Translations under genes and position numbers: made by a program
The notes under the pieces: model-generated
The model's input: only the letters and a program-made list of their open reading frames with translations
The model's database searches: none
What the model was told of the DNA's origin: nothing
In this document: positions 9,941 through 18,793 of the stretch, piece after piece
Layout of the letters: each line of letters starts with the position of its first letter
How positions within the stretch are numbered: the first letter of the stretch is position 1
Assembly: GCF_037890675.1 (NCBI RefSeq)
Contig: NZ_CP149574.1
Span: 434,001-498,000, forward strand
Source: Methylovirgula sp. 4M-Z18
GTDB lineage: Bacteria; Pseudomonadota; Alphaproteobacteria; Rhizobiales; Beijerinckiaceae
Direction: 5' to 3'
Length of the DNA: 64,000 nucleotides

Positions 9941-10048
9941 AAGTTCTCCTATTACCGCCTAAGGCTTTTGTTTCAAATTCATGCGACTAGATTAGAGTCA
10001 CCAGCTTGAATGTCGAGCAGCAGAGTCAGGGACGAAAGGTGCGAGATT

Positions 10049-10663
10049 ATGGCGGACATGCCGGCAAACGGATTAAACCCGCCCGGATCGATGCAGCATT
10101 TTGACACGTTGCTTCGGGCCGCGACTGTGACAGGAAAGCATGGTTTGCCGCCAGTGCATCTGTGGAATCCGCCAGATTGCGGCAATATCGACATGCGGAT
10201 CGCCGCCGACGGCACCTGGTTCTACCAGAAGACGCCGATTGGCCGGCCGGCGCTGGTACGCCTGTTTTCGACGATTTTGCGCAAAGATCCGGAACGTTAC
10301 GTGCTCGTGACGCCGGTCGAGCGGGTCGGAATTGTTGTGGACGACGCCCCGTTCCTGGGGGTCGAAATGCGGGTCGAACAGGGTGAGAAGGGGCAAACTT
10401 TGCATTTTCGCACCAATGTCGACGATTGGACCATGATCGACGCCGCCCATCCGCTGCGATTCGAGCTAGGCGCGTCGGCGGGGCTGAAGCCCTATTTTCG
10501 GGTGCGCGCCGATCTTTGGGCCTTGGTGAAGCGGGCGCTGTTTTACGATCTCGTAGACTTAGGCGAGGTGCGCGAGATCGACGGGACGCGGATGTTCGGC
10601 GTGGCATCCGCCGGCTCCTTCTTCCCCATGGTCCCGGCCGACGAGATCGGAGTATCGGCATGA
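10049..10663 (+). CDS. DUF1285 family protein
   Basis: A 204-residue protein containing DMRIAADGTWFYQKTPIGRP, LVTPVERVGIVVDDAPF and the ending typical of DUF1285 proteins. These are conserved in Alphaproteobacteria next to a CoA-type Nudix hydrolase and the CCA-adding enzyme, as here. Function is unknown; the fold is beta-rich and no catalytic residue is established. The ATG at 10049 is preceded by GAAAGG, better placed than the earlier in-frame ATG at 10010. Its TGA overlaps the next ATG by 4 bases. Confidence 0.85.
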   Translation: MADMPANGLNPPGSMQHFDTLLRAATVTGKHGLPPVHLWNPPDCGNIDMRIAADGTWFYQKTPIGRPALVRLFSTILRKDPERYVLVTPVERVGIVVDDAPFLGVEMRVEQGEKGQTLHFRTNVDDWTMIDAAHPLRFELGASAGLKPYFRVRADLWALVKRALFYDLVDLGEVREIDGTRMFGVASAGSFFPMVPADEIGVSA

Positions 10664-11325
10664 GCGCCACCACGGAGCTTGAGCTCGGCTTTTGGCCGGA
10701 TTTCCTCGCCCGCGTCAAAATGCGGCTGCTGACTGAACCGCAGGAGCGCGCGCTCGATCCGGGTTTCATGCCCGAACGCGGAGATCACACGGTTAGCCCT
10801 GGCATCATTTCGCCGCTGGAGAGCCATGCTGCCGACGCCAAGCCGGCGGCGGTGCTCATTCCCATCGTGGCGCGCGCAACCGGGCCGGGCGTGCTCTTGA
10901 CGCACCGCTCCAGCCAGTTGCGCGATCATTCCGGCCAAGTCGCCTTCCCGGGCGGCAAGATCGATCCCGGTGAAACGCCACGGATTGCGGCTCTGCGCGA
11001 AGCGTTCGAGGAAATCGGCCTCGCGGGCGGTGCAATCACGCCGCTCGGCTATCTCGAGACCTATCTGACGACCACGGGCTTCCGGATCGTGCCGCTCGTC
11101 GCCTTGGTCGCACCGCAGGCGGATTTGCGCCTCAACACGCAGGAGGTGGATTCGGTCTTCGAAGCACCGCTCGATTTTCTGATGAATCCGCAGCGCCACC
11201 AGCGCCTGTCGCGCGAATGGAAGGGTATGCTGCGGCATTTCTACGCTATTCCCTATGAGCATCATTACATCTGGGGCGTGACGGCTGGTATCATTCGCAA
11301 TCTCTATGAGAGGCTTTATCTCTGA
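10660..11325 (+). CDS. CoA pyrophosphatase-type Nudix hydrolase
   Basis: A 221-residue Nudix protein. The Nudix box is at about residues 103-125 (GGKIDPGETPRIAALREAFEE then IGL), preceded by LLTHRSSQLRDHSGQVAFP, the UPF0035/NudL signature of CoA pyrophosphatases that cleave CoA to 4'-phosphopantetheine and 3',5'-ADP. It overlaps DUF1285 upstream (ATGA) and DUF6111 downstream (TGATG), so it sits in a coupled operon. Confidence 0.88.
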   Translation: MSATTELELGFWPDFLARVKMRLLTEPQERALDPGFMPERGDHTVSPGIISPLESHAADAKPAAVLIPIVARATGPGVLLTHRSSQLRDHSGQVAFPGGKIDPGETPRIAALREAFEEIGLAGGAITPLGYLETYLTTTGFRIVPLVALVAPQADLRLNTQEVDSVFEAPLDFLMNPQRHQRLSREWKGMLRHFYAIPYEHHYIWGVTAGIIRNLYERLYL

Positions 11326-11591
11326 TGGGACGCGCGTTTCTCGAAGTCTCCGTGCTGTTTCTCGCGCCGTTCGCCGCCTATTTCGCCTGGCTGAATTTGC
11401 GCGAGATCTATCCCCTGGCGATGGAGCATTGGACGGTCGGCCGGCTTGCTTGGCTCACCTGCTGCGGGCTCGCTTTGGTGATCGCCGGCATGGTCGCCAT
11501 CGGCTTCCTGGCGAGCCATCGCCAGGGACTTTATCATCCCGCTCATGTCGAAAACGGCCGCCTCGTGCCGGGCCATATGGACGAACATTGA
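11325..11591 (+). CDS. DUF6111 family small membrane protein
   Basis: An 88-residue protein with two hydrophobic segments (about residues 7-24 and 42-63) and a short hydrophilic C-terminus. This size, position between a Nudix gene and cca, and composition match the alphaproteobacterial DUF6111 family, of unknown function. Both ends overlap the neighbours by one base (TGATG), so it is co-translated with them. Confidence 0.8.
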   Translation: MGRAFLEVSVLFLAPFAAYFAWLNLREIYPLAMEHWTVGRLAWLTCCGLALVIAGMVAIGFLASHRQGLYHPAHVENGRLVPGHMDEH

Positions 11592-12817
11592 TGCGCATCA
11601 CCGCATCTTTTTTGAATGACGAGCCGTTGCGGCGGCTGCTCGCCGTTTTGAACCAGAATGGCGAAGAGGCGCGCGTCGTCGGCGGCGCGGTGCGCAATGC
11701 CCTTTTGGACCTGCCTCCGGGGGATGTGGACTTAGCCACGACGGAACGGCCCGAGCGCGTCATGCAGCGCGTTGCGGCGGCCGGCCTGCGGCCCATTCCG
11801 ACCGGCATCGAGCATGGCACCGTGACCGTGATGGTCGAGGGGCACTCCTTCGAAGTGACGACCTTGCGCGAAGATGTCGCCACTGACGGCCGGCATGCGG
11901 TCGTGGCCTTCGGACGCGATTTCGTGCGGGACGCCTTGCGGCGCGATTTCACGATCAACGCTCTGTCCTGCAATGCCGATGGCGAAATCTTCGATTATAC
12001 CGGCGGCCTTGACGATTTGCAGGCGCGGCGCGTGCGTTTCATCGGCGATGCGCTGACTCGTATTCGCGAAGATTATCTGCGTATCCTCCGCTTCTTTCGC
12101 TTTCACGCGACCTATGGCGAGGGCCCGCTCGACCGCGCCGGCTTTGATGCAGCCATCGCCGCGCGTCATGGCCTCGCGCAATTATCGAAAGAGCGCATTC
12201 GCGTCGAGCTCTTGAAGCTTCTTGCCACTGACAGATGCTTGCCGGTGCTGCGCGAATGCAATAAGGCGGGATTCCTCAATCTGATTTTAGCGGGCATCGC
12301 GCAGCCCCTGCGGGTCGCCTGGCTGATCGCGCGTGGCGACGCCGACGCGCTGCTGCGTCTCGGCGCTTTGGCTGTGCAGGTGCGTGAAGATGCCGAGCGC
12401 TTGCGTCATGTCTTGCGCCTCTCCAATGCAGAGACGCAACGACTGGCTTTTGCCGCGGACGTTTTGGCCAAGCTGCATGGCGCGGAGCGACCGCCTTCGC
12501 CAACCGCACTACGCCGTTTGCATTTCGCGCATGGCCGGCAGGCTGTGCTGGACGGCTTCGATCTTGCGTTTGCCGAAAGTACAGGGCCGGTGGAGGACTG
12601 GGCTCGGGCCCGCGATTATCTGGCGCATCTGACGAGCCGGACCGTGCCCTTCGGCGGGGCCGATGTCATGGCGCAGGGGTTGAGCGGCCGTGCCGTCGGC
12701 GAGGCGCTGCAGAAGGCGCAAGGCATGTGGGTGGACGCGGATTTTCCCGAAGATCCGGCGACTTTGCACGCGCTTCTCCAGCAAGCCGTCGCGACGACGC
12801 GCGGGGGGGCCCACTGA
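11591..12817 (+). CDS. cca: CCA-adding tRNA nucleotidyltransferase
   Basis: A 408-residue class II nucleotidyltransferase. The active site is seen in VVGGAVRNALLDLPPGDVDLAT with the paired acidic residues D-x-D, then EVTTLREDV and RRDFTINALSCN, and the neck region RIREDYLRILRFFRFHATYG. It adds or repairs the 3' CCA of tRNA; poly(A) polymerase I is the main alternative in this family, but alphaproteobacterial members at this locus are CCA enzymes. The ATG at 11591 overlaps the DUF6111 stop. Confidence 0.88.
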   Translation: MRITASFLNDEPLRRLLAVLNQNGEEARVVGGAVRNALLDLPPGDVDLATTERPERVMQRVAAAGLRPIPTGIEHGTVTVMVEGHSFEVTTLREDVATDGRHAVVAFGRDFVRDALRRDFTINALSCNADGEIFDYTGGLDDLQARRVRFIGDALTRIREDYLRILRFFRFHATYGEGPLDRAGFDAAIAARHGLAQLSKERIRVELLKLLATDRCLPVLRECNKAGFLNLILAGIAQPLRVAWLIARGDADALLRLGALAVQVREDAERLRHVLRLSNAETQRLAFAADVLAKLHGAERPPSPTALRRLHFAHGRQAVLDGFDLAFAESTGPVEDWARARDYLAHLTSRTVPFGGADVMAQGLSGRAVGEALQKAQGMWVDADFPEDPATLHALLQQAVATTRGGAH

Positions 12818-12907
12818 TCTGTGGGGCATCCTCCGTTTCTGGCATTGACTTTACCGCGCGGGTCCTCGACCTTCCGTGCCAGCTTTACCTGCGATCGGAG
12901 ATTTCCC

Positions 12908-13888
12908 ATGCAGATTGGTATGATTGGTCTGGGCCGTATGGGCGGCAATTTGGTGCGCCGCCTGATGAAGCACGGTCATACTTGTGTCGTCTATGACGCC
13001 AATCCCGGTGCCGTCAAAGCCTTGGCGGCGGAAGGGGCGACACCGGCGAGCGATCTTGCCGATCTTGCTGCCAAGCTCGCGGCGCCGCGCCATGTGTGGG
13101 TGATGCTGCCGGCGGGCGAGATCACCGAAAAGACCATTGATCAGCTCAGCACCGTCCTGTCTCCGGGTGACGCCATCCTCGATGGCGGCAATACGATGTG
13201 GAAAGACGACGTACGCCGCGCCAAAGAATTGCGGACGAAGAATTTGCAATATGTCGATATTGGCACCAGCGGCGGTGTGTGGGGCCTGGAGCGCGGCTAT
13301 TGCCTGATGATCGGCGGCGACAAGGATGTGGTCGACCGCCTCGATCCGATTTTCGTTTCGCTGGCTCCCGGCAAGGGCAATGCCCTGCCGACGGCCCATC
13401 GCGACGGTCGCGATCCGCGCCCCGAGCAGGGCTACCTGCATTGCGGGCCGAGCGGCTCGGGCCATTTCGTCAAGATGATTCACAATGGCATCGAATACGG
13501 CATGATGCAGTCCCTCGCCGAGGGCTTCGACATCATGAAGAACGCCAACAGCGCCGCTATTCCCGAAGATCACCGGTTCGATTTGAACATGACCGACATC
13601 GCCGAAGTGTGGCGGCGCGGCAGCGTGATTTCATCCTGGCTGCTCGATCTTGCGGCGCAGGGTCTTGCGGACGACAACGATCTGTCGAGCTATTCCGGTT
13701 ATGTGGAAGATTCCGGCGAAGGGCGCTGGACGGTGCAGGCGGCGATCGACGAATCGGTTGCGGCAGAAGTGCTGACCGCGTCGCTTTATGCCCGCTTCCG
13801 CTCACGCCAGGAGCACACGTTTACCGAGAAGATGCTGTCGGCGATGCGCAAAGGCTTCGGCGGGCATGTCGAGCCGAAGAAGGGGTGA
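12908..13888 (+). CDS. gnd: 6-phosphogluconate dehydrogenase, decarboxylating, short form
   Basis: A 326-residue protein starting [19 protein letters not shown], the Rossmann GxGxxG of the beta-hydroxyacid dehydrogenase family, then [19 protein letters not shown] and [24 protein letters not shown] with the catalytic Lys and the NGIE motif. It oxidises 6-phosphogluconate to ribulose 5-phosphate. At about 330 residues it belongs to the short YqeC/GntZ-like group, often NAD-preferring, rather than the 470-residue dimer. GGAG lies 8 bases before the ATG at 12908. Confidence 0.9.
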   Translation: MQIGMIGLGRMGGNLVRRLMKHGHTCVVYDANPGAVKALAAEGATPASDLADLAAKLAAPRHVWVMLPAGEITEKTIDQLSTVLSPGDAILDGGNTMWKDDVRRAKELRTKNLQYVDIGTSGGVWGLERGYCLMIGGDKDVVDRLDPIFVSLAPGKGNALPTAHRDGRDPRPEQGYLHCGPSGSGHFVKMIHNGIEYGMMQSLAEGFDIMKNANSAAIPEDHRFDLNMTDIAEVWRRGSVISSWLLDLAAQGLADDNDLSSYSGYVEDSGEGRWTVQAAIDESVAAEVLTASLYARFRSRQEHTFTEKMLSAMRKGFGGHVEPKKG

Positions 13889-13900
13889 GTGCCGAGCGAA

Positions 13901-13933
13901 CCCTTCTCCCGCGGCGGAGCCTTGGGAGAAGGG
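13901..13933. repeat. perfect inverted repeat between convergent gnd and rhaI
   Basis: CCCTTCTCCC at 13901-13910 and GGGAGAAGGG at 13924-13933 form a perfect 10-bp stem with a 13-base loop, between the 3' ends of gnd (plus) and rhaI (minus). No T-run follows on either side, so it is a stem-loop of unknown class: a 3'-end stabiliser, a weak bidirectional terminator, or a copy of a dispersed palindrome. Confidence 0.6.
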
Positions 13934-13946
13934 AACATGCCATGGA

Positions 13947-15245
13947 TCAAACGATCCCCGCCGCCGCGATACCGCTCACTGGCCGCTCTTTCGCTTTATG
14001 CGCGCGATAGTCGGCGGCGCGATACACGCCGATCGGATCGATGGCGCCGCCCGCCCGCAGGCGTGCCATGGCGAGAACAGGCGAGACGTCGGTATTGTAG
14101 GCCTGTTTCAATACCCGATGCGCGCCAAGCGCATCATTCGCCTCTTGCAACTCGCCTAACATCGCCCGGTCGACGATCAGTGTTTGCGCATAGGCGCGCT
14201 GCAATTCGATGGCGCTGCCCATCAGGCTTTCGATCGGATCGGTGACATTGTGCGATTGGTCGATCATATAGGCCGGCGCGAAGCCAGCTGCGCCGCGCTG
14301 TTTCGCATCCACCAATTCATTGAAGACAAGGAACAACCGAAACGGATCGACCGAACCCGAATCCAGATCGTCGTCGCCATATTTCGAGTCGTTGAAATGA
14401 AAGCCCGCGAGCTTGCCGGCGCGTACCAGGCGCGCGACGATCATTTCGATATTCACGTTGGGTGCGTGATGGCCAAGATCGACAAGGCATTTGGCCTTGT
14501 CGCCCAAGATCTGCGCCGCCATCAGGCTTGAACCCCAATCGGCGATCACCGTCGCATAGAAGGCCGGCTCGTAGAATTTGTGCTCGATGAACACCTGCCA
14601 GTCGCCCGGCAGCGCGGCATAAATCTCCTGCATGGAGGCAAGATAATTGTCGAAGGCGCGAGTCAAATTCGACTGCCCCGCGAAATTGGCGCCGTCCGCG
14701 ATCCAGACCGTCAGGGCCTTGGAGCCCAGCGCCTCGCCGATGCGGATACACTCGACATTATGCGCGACGGCCTGCTCGCGCACCGCTTTGTCGGTGTGAC
14801 TGAGCGAACCGAATTTGTAGGAAAGTTTCTGGTCCTTCTGATCCTGAAACGTGTTGGAATTGACCGCGTCGAAGGAGAGGCCCAATTGCGCCGCCTGCTC
14901 GCGCAATGCGCTCATGTCTTCGACCCTATCCCAGGGAAAATGCGGCGAGACGCTCGGCGTTGCGCGGGTGAGTTGCTGGATGGTCGCGCAATCCTCGAGC
15001 TTGTCGGCGATGCCGCGCGGCTCGCCGGTGCCGGGAAAACGGGCGAAACGCGTGCCTCCGGTGCCGACGCCCCAGGTCGGTACGGCGACGGCGAACGCGC
15101 CGACCTCACGGGTCAGTGCCTCGATGTCGATGCCGCGCCGCGCGAATTGCCGGCCGAGCGCGGCATAATCTTCCTCCAGCGCCGCAGCGCCTTTGCGATT
15201 TTGTTCCGCGACAAAATCGTCGCCGATCCTGAACGATTGCGCCAT
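13947..15245 (-). CDS. rhaI: L-rhamnose isomerase, rhizobial type
   Basis: A 432-residue protein. It contains VAVPTWGVGTGGTRFARFPG, LSFDAVNSNTFQDQKDQ, FIEHKFYEPAFYATVIADWG, LVDLGHHAPNVNIE and FHFNDSKYGDDDLDSGSVDP, matching RhaI of the xylose-isomerase-like TIM barrel family, with several His, Glu and Asp metal ligands visible. It interconverts L-rhamnose and L-rhamnulose in the cytoplasm. It lies 24 bases downstream of rhaD on the same strand, so both are one transcript. Confidence 0.92.
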   Translation of the reverse strand: MAQSFRIGDDFVAEQNRKGAAALEEDYAALGRQFARRGIDIEALTREVGAFAVAVPTWGVGTGGTRFARFPGTGEPRGIADKLEDCATIQQLTRATPSVSPHFPWDRVEDMSALREQAAQLGLSFDAVNSNTFQDQKDQKLSYKFGSLSHTDKAVREQAVAHNVECIRIGEALGSKALTVWIADGANFAGQSNLTRAFDNYLASMQEIYAALPGDWQVFIEHKFYEPAFYATVIADWGSSLMAAQILGDKAKCLVDLGHHAPNVNIEMIVARLVRAGKLAGFHFNDSKYGDDDLDSGSVDPFRLFLVFNELVDAKQRGAAGFAPAYMIDQSHNVTDPIESLMGSAIELQRAYAQTLIVDRAMLGELQEANDALGAHRVLKQAYNTDVSPVLAMARLRAGGAIDPIGVYRAADYRAHKAKERPVSGIAAAGIV

Positions 15246-15269
15246 GGCGTTTCCCTTAGTCTCATAGTC

Positions 15270-17363
15270 TTATCGCGTGAAGGACTGAACGTTGCCCGCA
15301 TCGACATTGATAATATTGCCGGTCGACTTCGCCGACATGTCGCTCGCAAGGAAATAGGCAGCTTCGGCAATGTCTTCCGGATAGACGCTGAGTTTCAGCA
15401 GGCTGCGTTGGCGATACACGTCTTCGAGGTCGTCCTCGCTGACCTTGTTCGAGGCGGCGCGCTGCTGCCGCCACTCGCCTTGCCAGATTTTCGAGCCGCG
15501 CAGCACCGCGTCGGGATTGACCACATTGACGCGGATGCCGAGTGGCGCTCCTTCCAGCGCGAGGCAGCGGGCAAGGTGAATTTCCGCCGCTTTCGCCGTG
15601 CAATAGGCGGCGGCCCCAGCCGATGCGGCAAGGCCGTTTTTCGAGGCGATGAACACGATGGCGCCGCCGACCTTCTGTGCCTTCATCAGGCGAAAACCTT
15701 CGCGCGCGATGAGGAAATAGCCGGTGGCGAGAATGTCGATGTTCTTCTGCCACAAGGCCAAGCTCGTATCCTCAACCGGCGAGGCCGAGGCGATGCCGGC
15801 GTTGGAGACGAGGATGTCGATACCGCCGAAAGCGATTGCTGCCGCATCCATGCTCGCGGTCACGGCGGCCTCGTTGGTCACGTCCACGACAACGCCGCGC
15901 ACGACATCATTGCCGTATGTCTTGGCCAATGCCGCCACCGTCTCATCCAGCGCCTTCACGTCGATGTCGGCCAGAACCGCGCAGGCGCCTTCGCGCAAGT
16001 AACGCTCGATGATCGCCGATCCGATGCCGCCCGCGCCGCCGGTCACGAAAGCGACGCGCCCGGCGAGGCTCTTGGGCTTGGGCATGCGCTGCAATTTGGC
16101 TTCTTCCAACAGCCAATATTCGATGTTGAAGGCTTCCTGTTCGGAGAGGCCGACATAGGTGTCGACGCCGGCCGCGCCGCGCATCACATTGATCGCATTC
16201 ACATAGAATTCGCCGGCAATGCGCGCTGTCGCCTTGTCCTTGGCGAAGGACAGCATGCCAACGCCGGGGATGAGATAGATCACCGCATTGGGGTCGCGCA
16301 TCGCCGGGCTGTTCGGGTGCCTGCAGCGCTCGTAATAAGCGGCGTAATCGGCGGCATAGGTTGCAATCGCCGCGTCCAATCCGGCGATCGTCGGCTCGAC
16401 GCCCTTGGCCGGATCGAAATCAAGCACCAGGGGGCGGATCTTGGTGCGCAGGAAGTGGTCGGGGCACGACGTGCCGAGCGCCGCAAGTTCGCGCAGGCGC
16501 TTCGAATTGACGAATTCGAGCACTTCGGGTGTGTCGGTGAAATGGCCGATCTTACGCTCGTCCTTCGAAATGCGGCCACGAATGAGCGGCATCAATTGCC
16601 GGGCGACGTTCTGCCGGTCGGCCTGATCGAGTGTCGTTACGGCTGCGCCGCCGAAGGCCGGTGCCGTGTTCGTCTTGGCGAGCCAATCGGCGGCCTTTTG
16701 AATGATGCGCAGCGTCTCCTCATAACAGGCCTTCGCCGTATCGCCCCAGGTGAAGAGGCCGTGACCGCCGAGCACGACGCCGACGTAATGGGGATTTCTG
16801 GTCGCCATTTCGCCAAGCTTCAGGCCGAGATCGAAACCGGGCCGCTGCCAGGGCAGGAAGCCTATTTCCTCGCCGTAGATTTCCTTGACGAGCGTTTCGG
16901 CATTGGCGGAGGCGGCGATGGCGATGACGGCGTCGGCATGGACGTGATCGACATGCTTATAGGGCACGAACCCATGCAGGGGCGTATCGATCGATGCGGC
17001 GCGGCTGTTGAGATTGAAGGTGCAATGGGGCAGCAGGTCCACCATCGCGTCCTCATGGGCAATGCCGCGATAGAGGGTTTTCAGGTGTTCGAGCTTCTGC
17101 AGGTAGAGGGTCGCAAAGCCGTCGAGCTTCATCGAGCCGATGTCGCCGCCTGAGCCTTTCACCCACAGCACCTGCACGTCTTCCCCGGTCAGGGGATCTT
17201 GCATGATCACCTTTGCCGACGTGTTGCCGCCGCCGAAATTGGTGATCCGTTTGTCGGCTCCGAGCAGGTTGGAGCGATACAGCAGCAGGCCCGGCTCATC
17301 GAGCTTTTGGGCGTGTCGATCGTCCCACAGGTTGGGCAATTGGGCGGCGAGGGGAGGGGTCAT
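15270..17363 (-). CDS. rhaD: bifunctional rhamnulose-1-phosphate aldolase / short-chain dehydrogenase
   Basis: A 697-residue two-domain protein. The N-terminal 400 residues are a class II aldolase (NFGGGNTSAKV, ending with Zn-ligand candidates HVDHVHADAV and GGHGLFTWGD). Residues about 425-697 are an SDR with VTGGAGGIGSAI, NAG and the Y-x-x-x-K pair in AAYCTAKAA. It cleaves rhamnulose 1-phosphate to DHAP and L-lactaldehyde, and the SDR part is thought to oxidise lactaldehyde. This fusion is the usual RhaD of Rhizobiales. It is divergent from rhaR, with candidate operators between them. Confidence 0.92.
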   Translation of the reverse strand: MTPPLAAQLPNLWDDRHAQKLDEPGLLLYRSNLLGADKRITNFGGGNTSAKVIMQDPLTGEDVQVLWVKGSGGDIGSMKLDGFATLYLQKLEHLKTLYRGIAHEDAMVDLLPHCTFNLNSRAASIDTPLHGFVPYKHVDHVHADAVIAIAASANAETLVKEIYGEEIGFLPWQRPGFDLGLKLGEMATRNPHYVGVVLGGHGLFTWGDTAKACYEETLRIIQKAADWLAKTNTAPAFGGAAVTTLDQADRQNVARQLMPLIRGRISKDERKIGHFTDTPEVLEFVNSKRLRELAALGTSCPDHFLRTKIRPLVLDFDPAKGVEPTIAGLDAAIATYAADYAAYYERCRHPNSPAMRDPNAVIYLIPGVGMLSFAKDKATARIAGEFYVNAINVMRGAAGVDTYVGLSEQEAFNIEYWLLEEAKLQRMPKPKSLAGRVAFVTGGAGGIGSAIIERYLREGACAVLADIDVKALDETVAALAKTYGNDVVRGVVVDVTNEAAVTASMDAAAIAFGGIDILVSNAGIASASPVEDTSLALWQKNIDILATGYFLIAREGFRLMKAQKVGGAIVFIASKNGLAASAGAAAYCTAKAAEIHLARCLALEGAPLGIRVNVVNPDAVLRGSKIWQGEWRQQRAASNKVSEDDLEDVYRQRSLLKLSVYPEDIAEAAYFLASDMSAKSTGNIINVDAGNVQSFTR

Positions 17364-17452
17364 GGCAAATCCGTTGGGCGGGTCGGGGTTGCGGATTGGC
17401 CGGCACGCTAAATCGCTAATCGCTCAAGGTCAATCAAAAGTAGTCAAAATAT

Positions 17453-17484
17453 TGCAGCGCAGCAACTTTGCTGCAGCGCAGCAA
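17453..17484. promoter_or_regulatory. candidate RhaR operator: two 13-bp direct repeats
   Basis: TGCAGCGCAGCAA occurs exactly at 17453-17465 and 17472-17484, a 19-bp period, in the divergent rhaD-rhaR intergenic space. About 40 bases toward rhaD, AATCGCT occurs twice in tandem (from 17411), and its complement AGCGATT is at 17484-17490. DeoR-family regulators often bind such repeated sites. Assignment to RhaR is inference from position. Confidence 0.5.
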
Positions 17485-17589
17485 GCGATTTTGCATTGAC
17501 CCCATGATCAAGATCGCTCAACTTCGCACAATGCTTTACTTGCGTAGCTATTTTGCAAACGGCTGCGCTCCGGCGTGAGGAGAAAGCAC

Positions 17590-18387
17590 ATGCACGAACG
17601 GCAGCGTTGGCAAGTCATCCTGAAGACATTGGCGCAACAGACGGTGGCGACGGTCGCCGAAATTGCGGAAGTGACACAGAGTTCGCCCGCGACCGCCCGG
17701 CGCGACGTTGCCAAACTGGCCGAGCAAGGCCTGCTGCGCCGGGTGCATGGCGGCGCCGAGGCGATCGCCAATGACGAGCCACCGGCGCTTGCGGCGCGGG
17801 CGTTCGATGTCAGCTACGCGATGAATCTCGACAAGAAGCGCGCCATTGCCGCCGCCGCCGCCGCCATGTGTTCCGACGGCGATTCCATCATCATCAACGG
17901 CGGCACGACGACCTACGAAATGGTGGAGTTTCTGGCCGAGAAGCGGATGCAGATCATCACCAATTCCTTCTCGCTCGCCGATATGCTGATGCGCACCAGC
18001 CGCAACCGCATTCTGATTCCGGGCGGCCAGATTTACCGCGAGCAGAACATCATCTTGAGCCCCTACGAGGACGACCTTTTGCGCCACCATTACGCGTCGC
18101 TCATGTTCATGAGCGCGCATGGCGTCTCGCCGATCGGGGTGATGGAGAACGATCCGCTTCTGATCCGCGCCGAGCAGCGCATGCTCGAGCGTGCCGAGCG
18201 TCTCGTCGTCCTCGCTGACAGTTCGAAGTTCAACAGCCGGGGCGGCCTCATTCTATGTCCGCTGCAGCGCATCCATACATTGATCACCGACGATGACATC
18301 GATCAACGCACCGTCGAGGCGCTACGCGCGGCCGGGGTGCAGGTCAACATCGTTCCGGTTTCGGCCCAGTCGTCATCCGCGGCATAG
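17590..18387 (+). CDS. rhaR: DeoR/GlpR family regulator of rhamnose catabolism
   Basis: A 265-residue protein with an N-terminal DeoR helix-turn-helix (VATVAEIAEVTQSSPATARRDVAKL, about residues 19-43, then LRRVHGGAE) and a C-terminal sugar-phosphate isomerase-like sensor domain (INGGTTTYEMVEFL; LADSSKF). In Rhizobium the homologous gene represses the rhamnose genes. The ATG at 17590 has GAGGAGAAA just upstream; a GTG at 17575 is the weaker choice. It is divergent from rhaDI and upstream of rhaM and rhaK. Confidence 0.88.
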   Translation: MHERQRWQVILKTLAQQTVATVAEIAEVTQSSPATARRDVAKLAEQGLLRRVHGGAEAIANDEPPALAARAFDVSYAMNLDKKRAIAAAAAAMCSDGDSIIINGGTTTYEMVEFLAEKRMQIITNSFSLADMLMRTSRNRILIPGGQIYREQNIILSPYEDDLLRHHYASLMFMSAHGVSPIGVMENDPLLIRAEQRMLERAERLVVLADSSKFNSRGGLILCPLQRIHTLITDDDIDQRTVEALRAAGVQVNIVPVSAQSSSAA

Positions 18388-18460
18388 GCAAGAGGGCCGA
18401 GCGTCTGAAATCGACGCTCGACAAGACGCTGGCGCAGACGGCCATCATCCTGGAGTGCCA

Positions 18461-18793
18461 ATGAAAAAGATGGATGGGATGGAACGCTTTGCCTTCGTGA
18501 TGTATCTCAACCCGGGCTGTGAGGCGGAATATCGGCGTCGGCATGACGCGCTCTGGCCCGAGCTTGCATCTTTGCTGCGCGACTCCGGTATTTCCAACTA
18601 TTCGATCTTCCTCGATCCGAAGACTCTGCATCTTTTCGGCTATCTGGAGCGCAGGGGCGACCATACGATGGACGCGATGGCGCAGCACCCGGTGATGCGG
18701 CGCTGGTGGGATCATATGAAGGACATCATGCGCGCCAACCCAGACGGTTCGCCCGTGGCTGAGCCGCTGCAAGACATGTTCCATCTGCCGTGA
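18461..18793 (+). CDS. rhaM: L-rhamnose mutarotase
   Basis: A 110-residue dimeric ferredoxin-fold protein with ERFAFVMYLNPGCEAEYRRRHD, WPELASLLRDSGISNYSIFLD and QHPVMRRWWDHMKDIM, the RhaM (RhaU) signature including the active His and Trp pair near the C-terminus. It interconverts alpha and beta anomers of L-rhamnose, feeding RhaI. It lies 73 bases after rhaR, and its TGA overlaps the GTG start of rhaK (GTGA). Confidence 0.9.
   Translation: MKKMDGMERFAFVMYLNPGCEAEYRRRHDALWPELASLLRDSGISNYSIFLDPKTLHLFGYLERRGDHTMDAMAQHPVMRRWWDHMKDIMRANPDGSPVAEPLQDMFHLP

Noticed and set aside
8471-10009. 512-codon plus-strand open frame
   Set aside because: Antisense to the DUF58 and moxR genes, with no family motifs.
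13901-13933. Rho-independent terminator between gnd and rhaI
   Set aside because: The stem is perfect but no T-run follows on either strand, so it is listed only as a repeat.
14580-17153. 857-codon plus-strand open frame
   Set aside because: It lies antisense to rhaI and rhaD, whose motifs are clear; high GC makes long antisense frames common.
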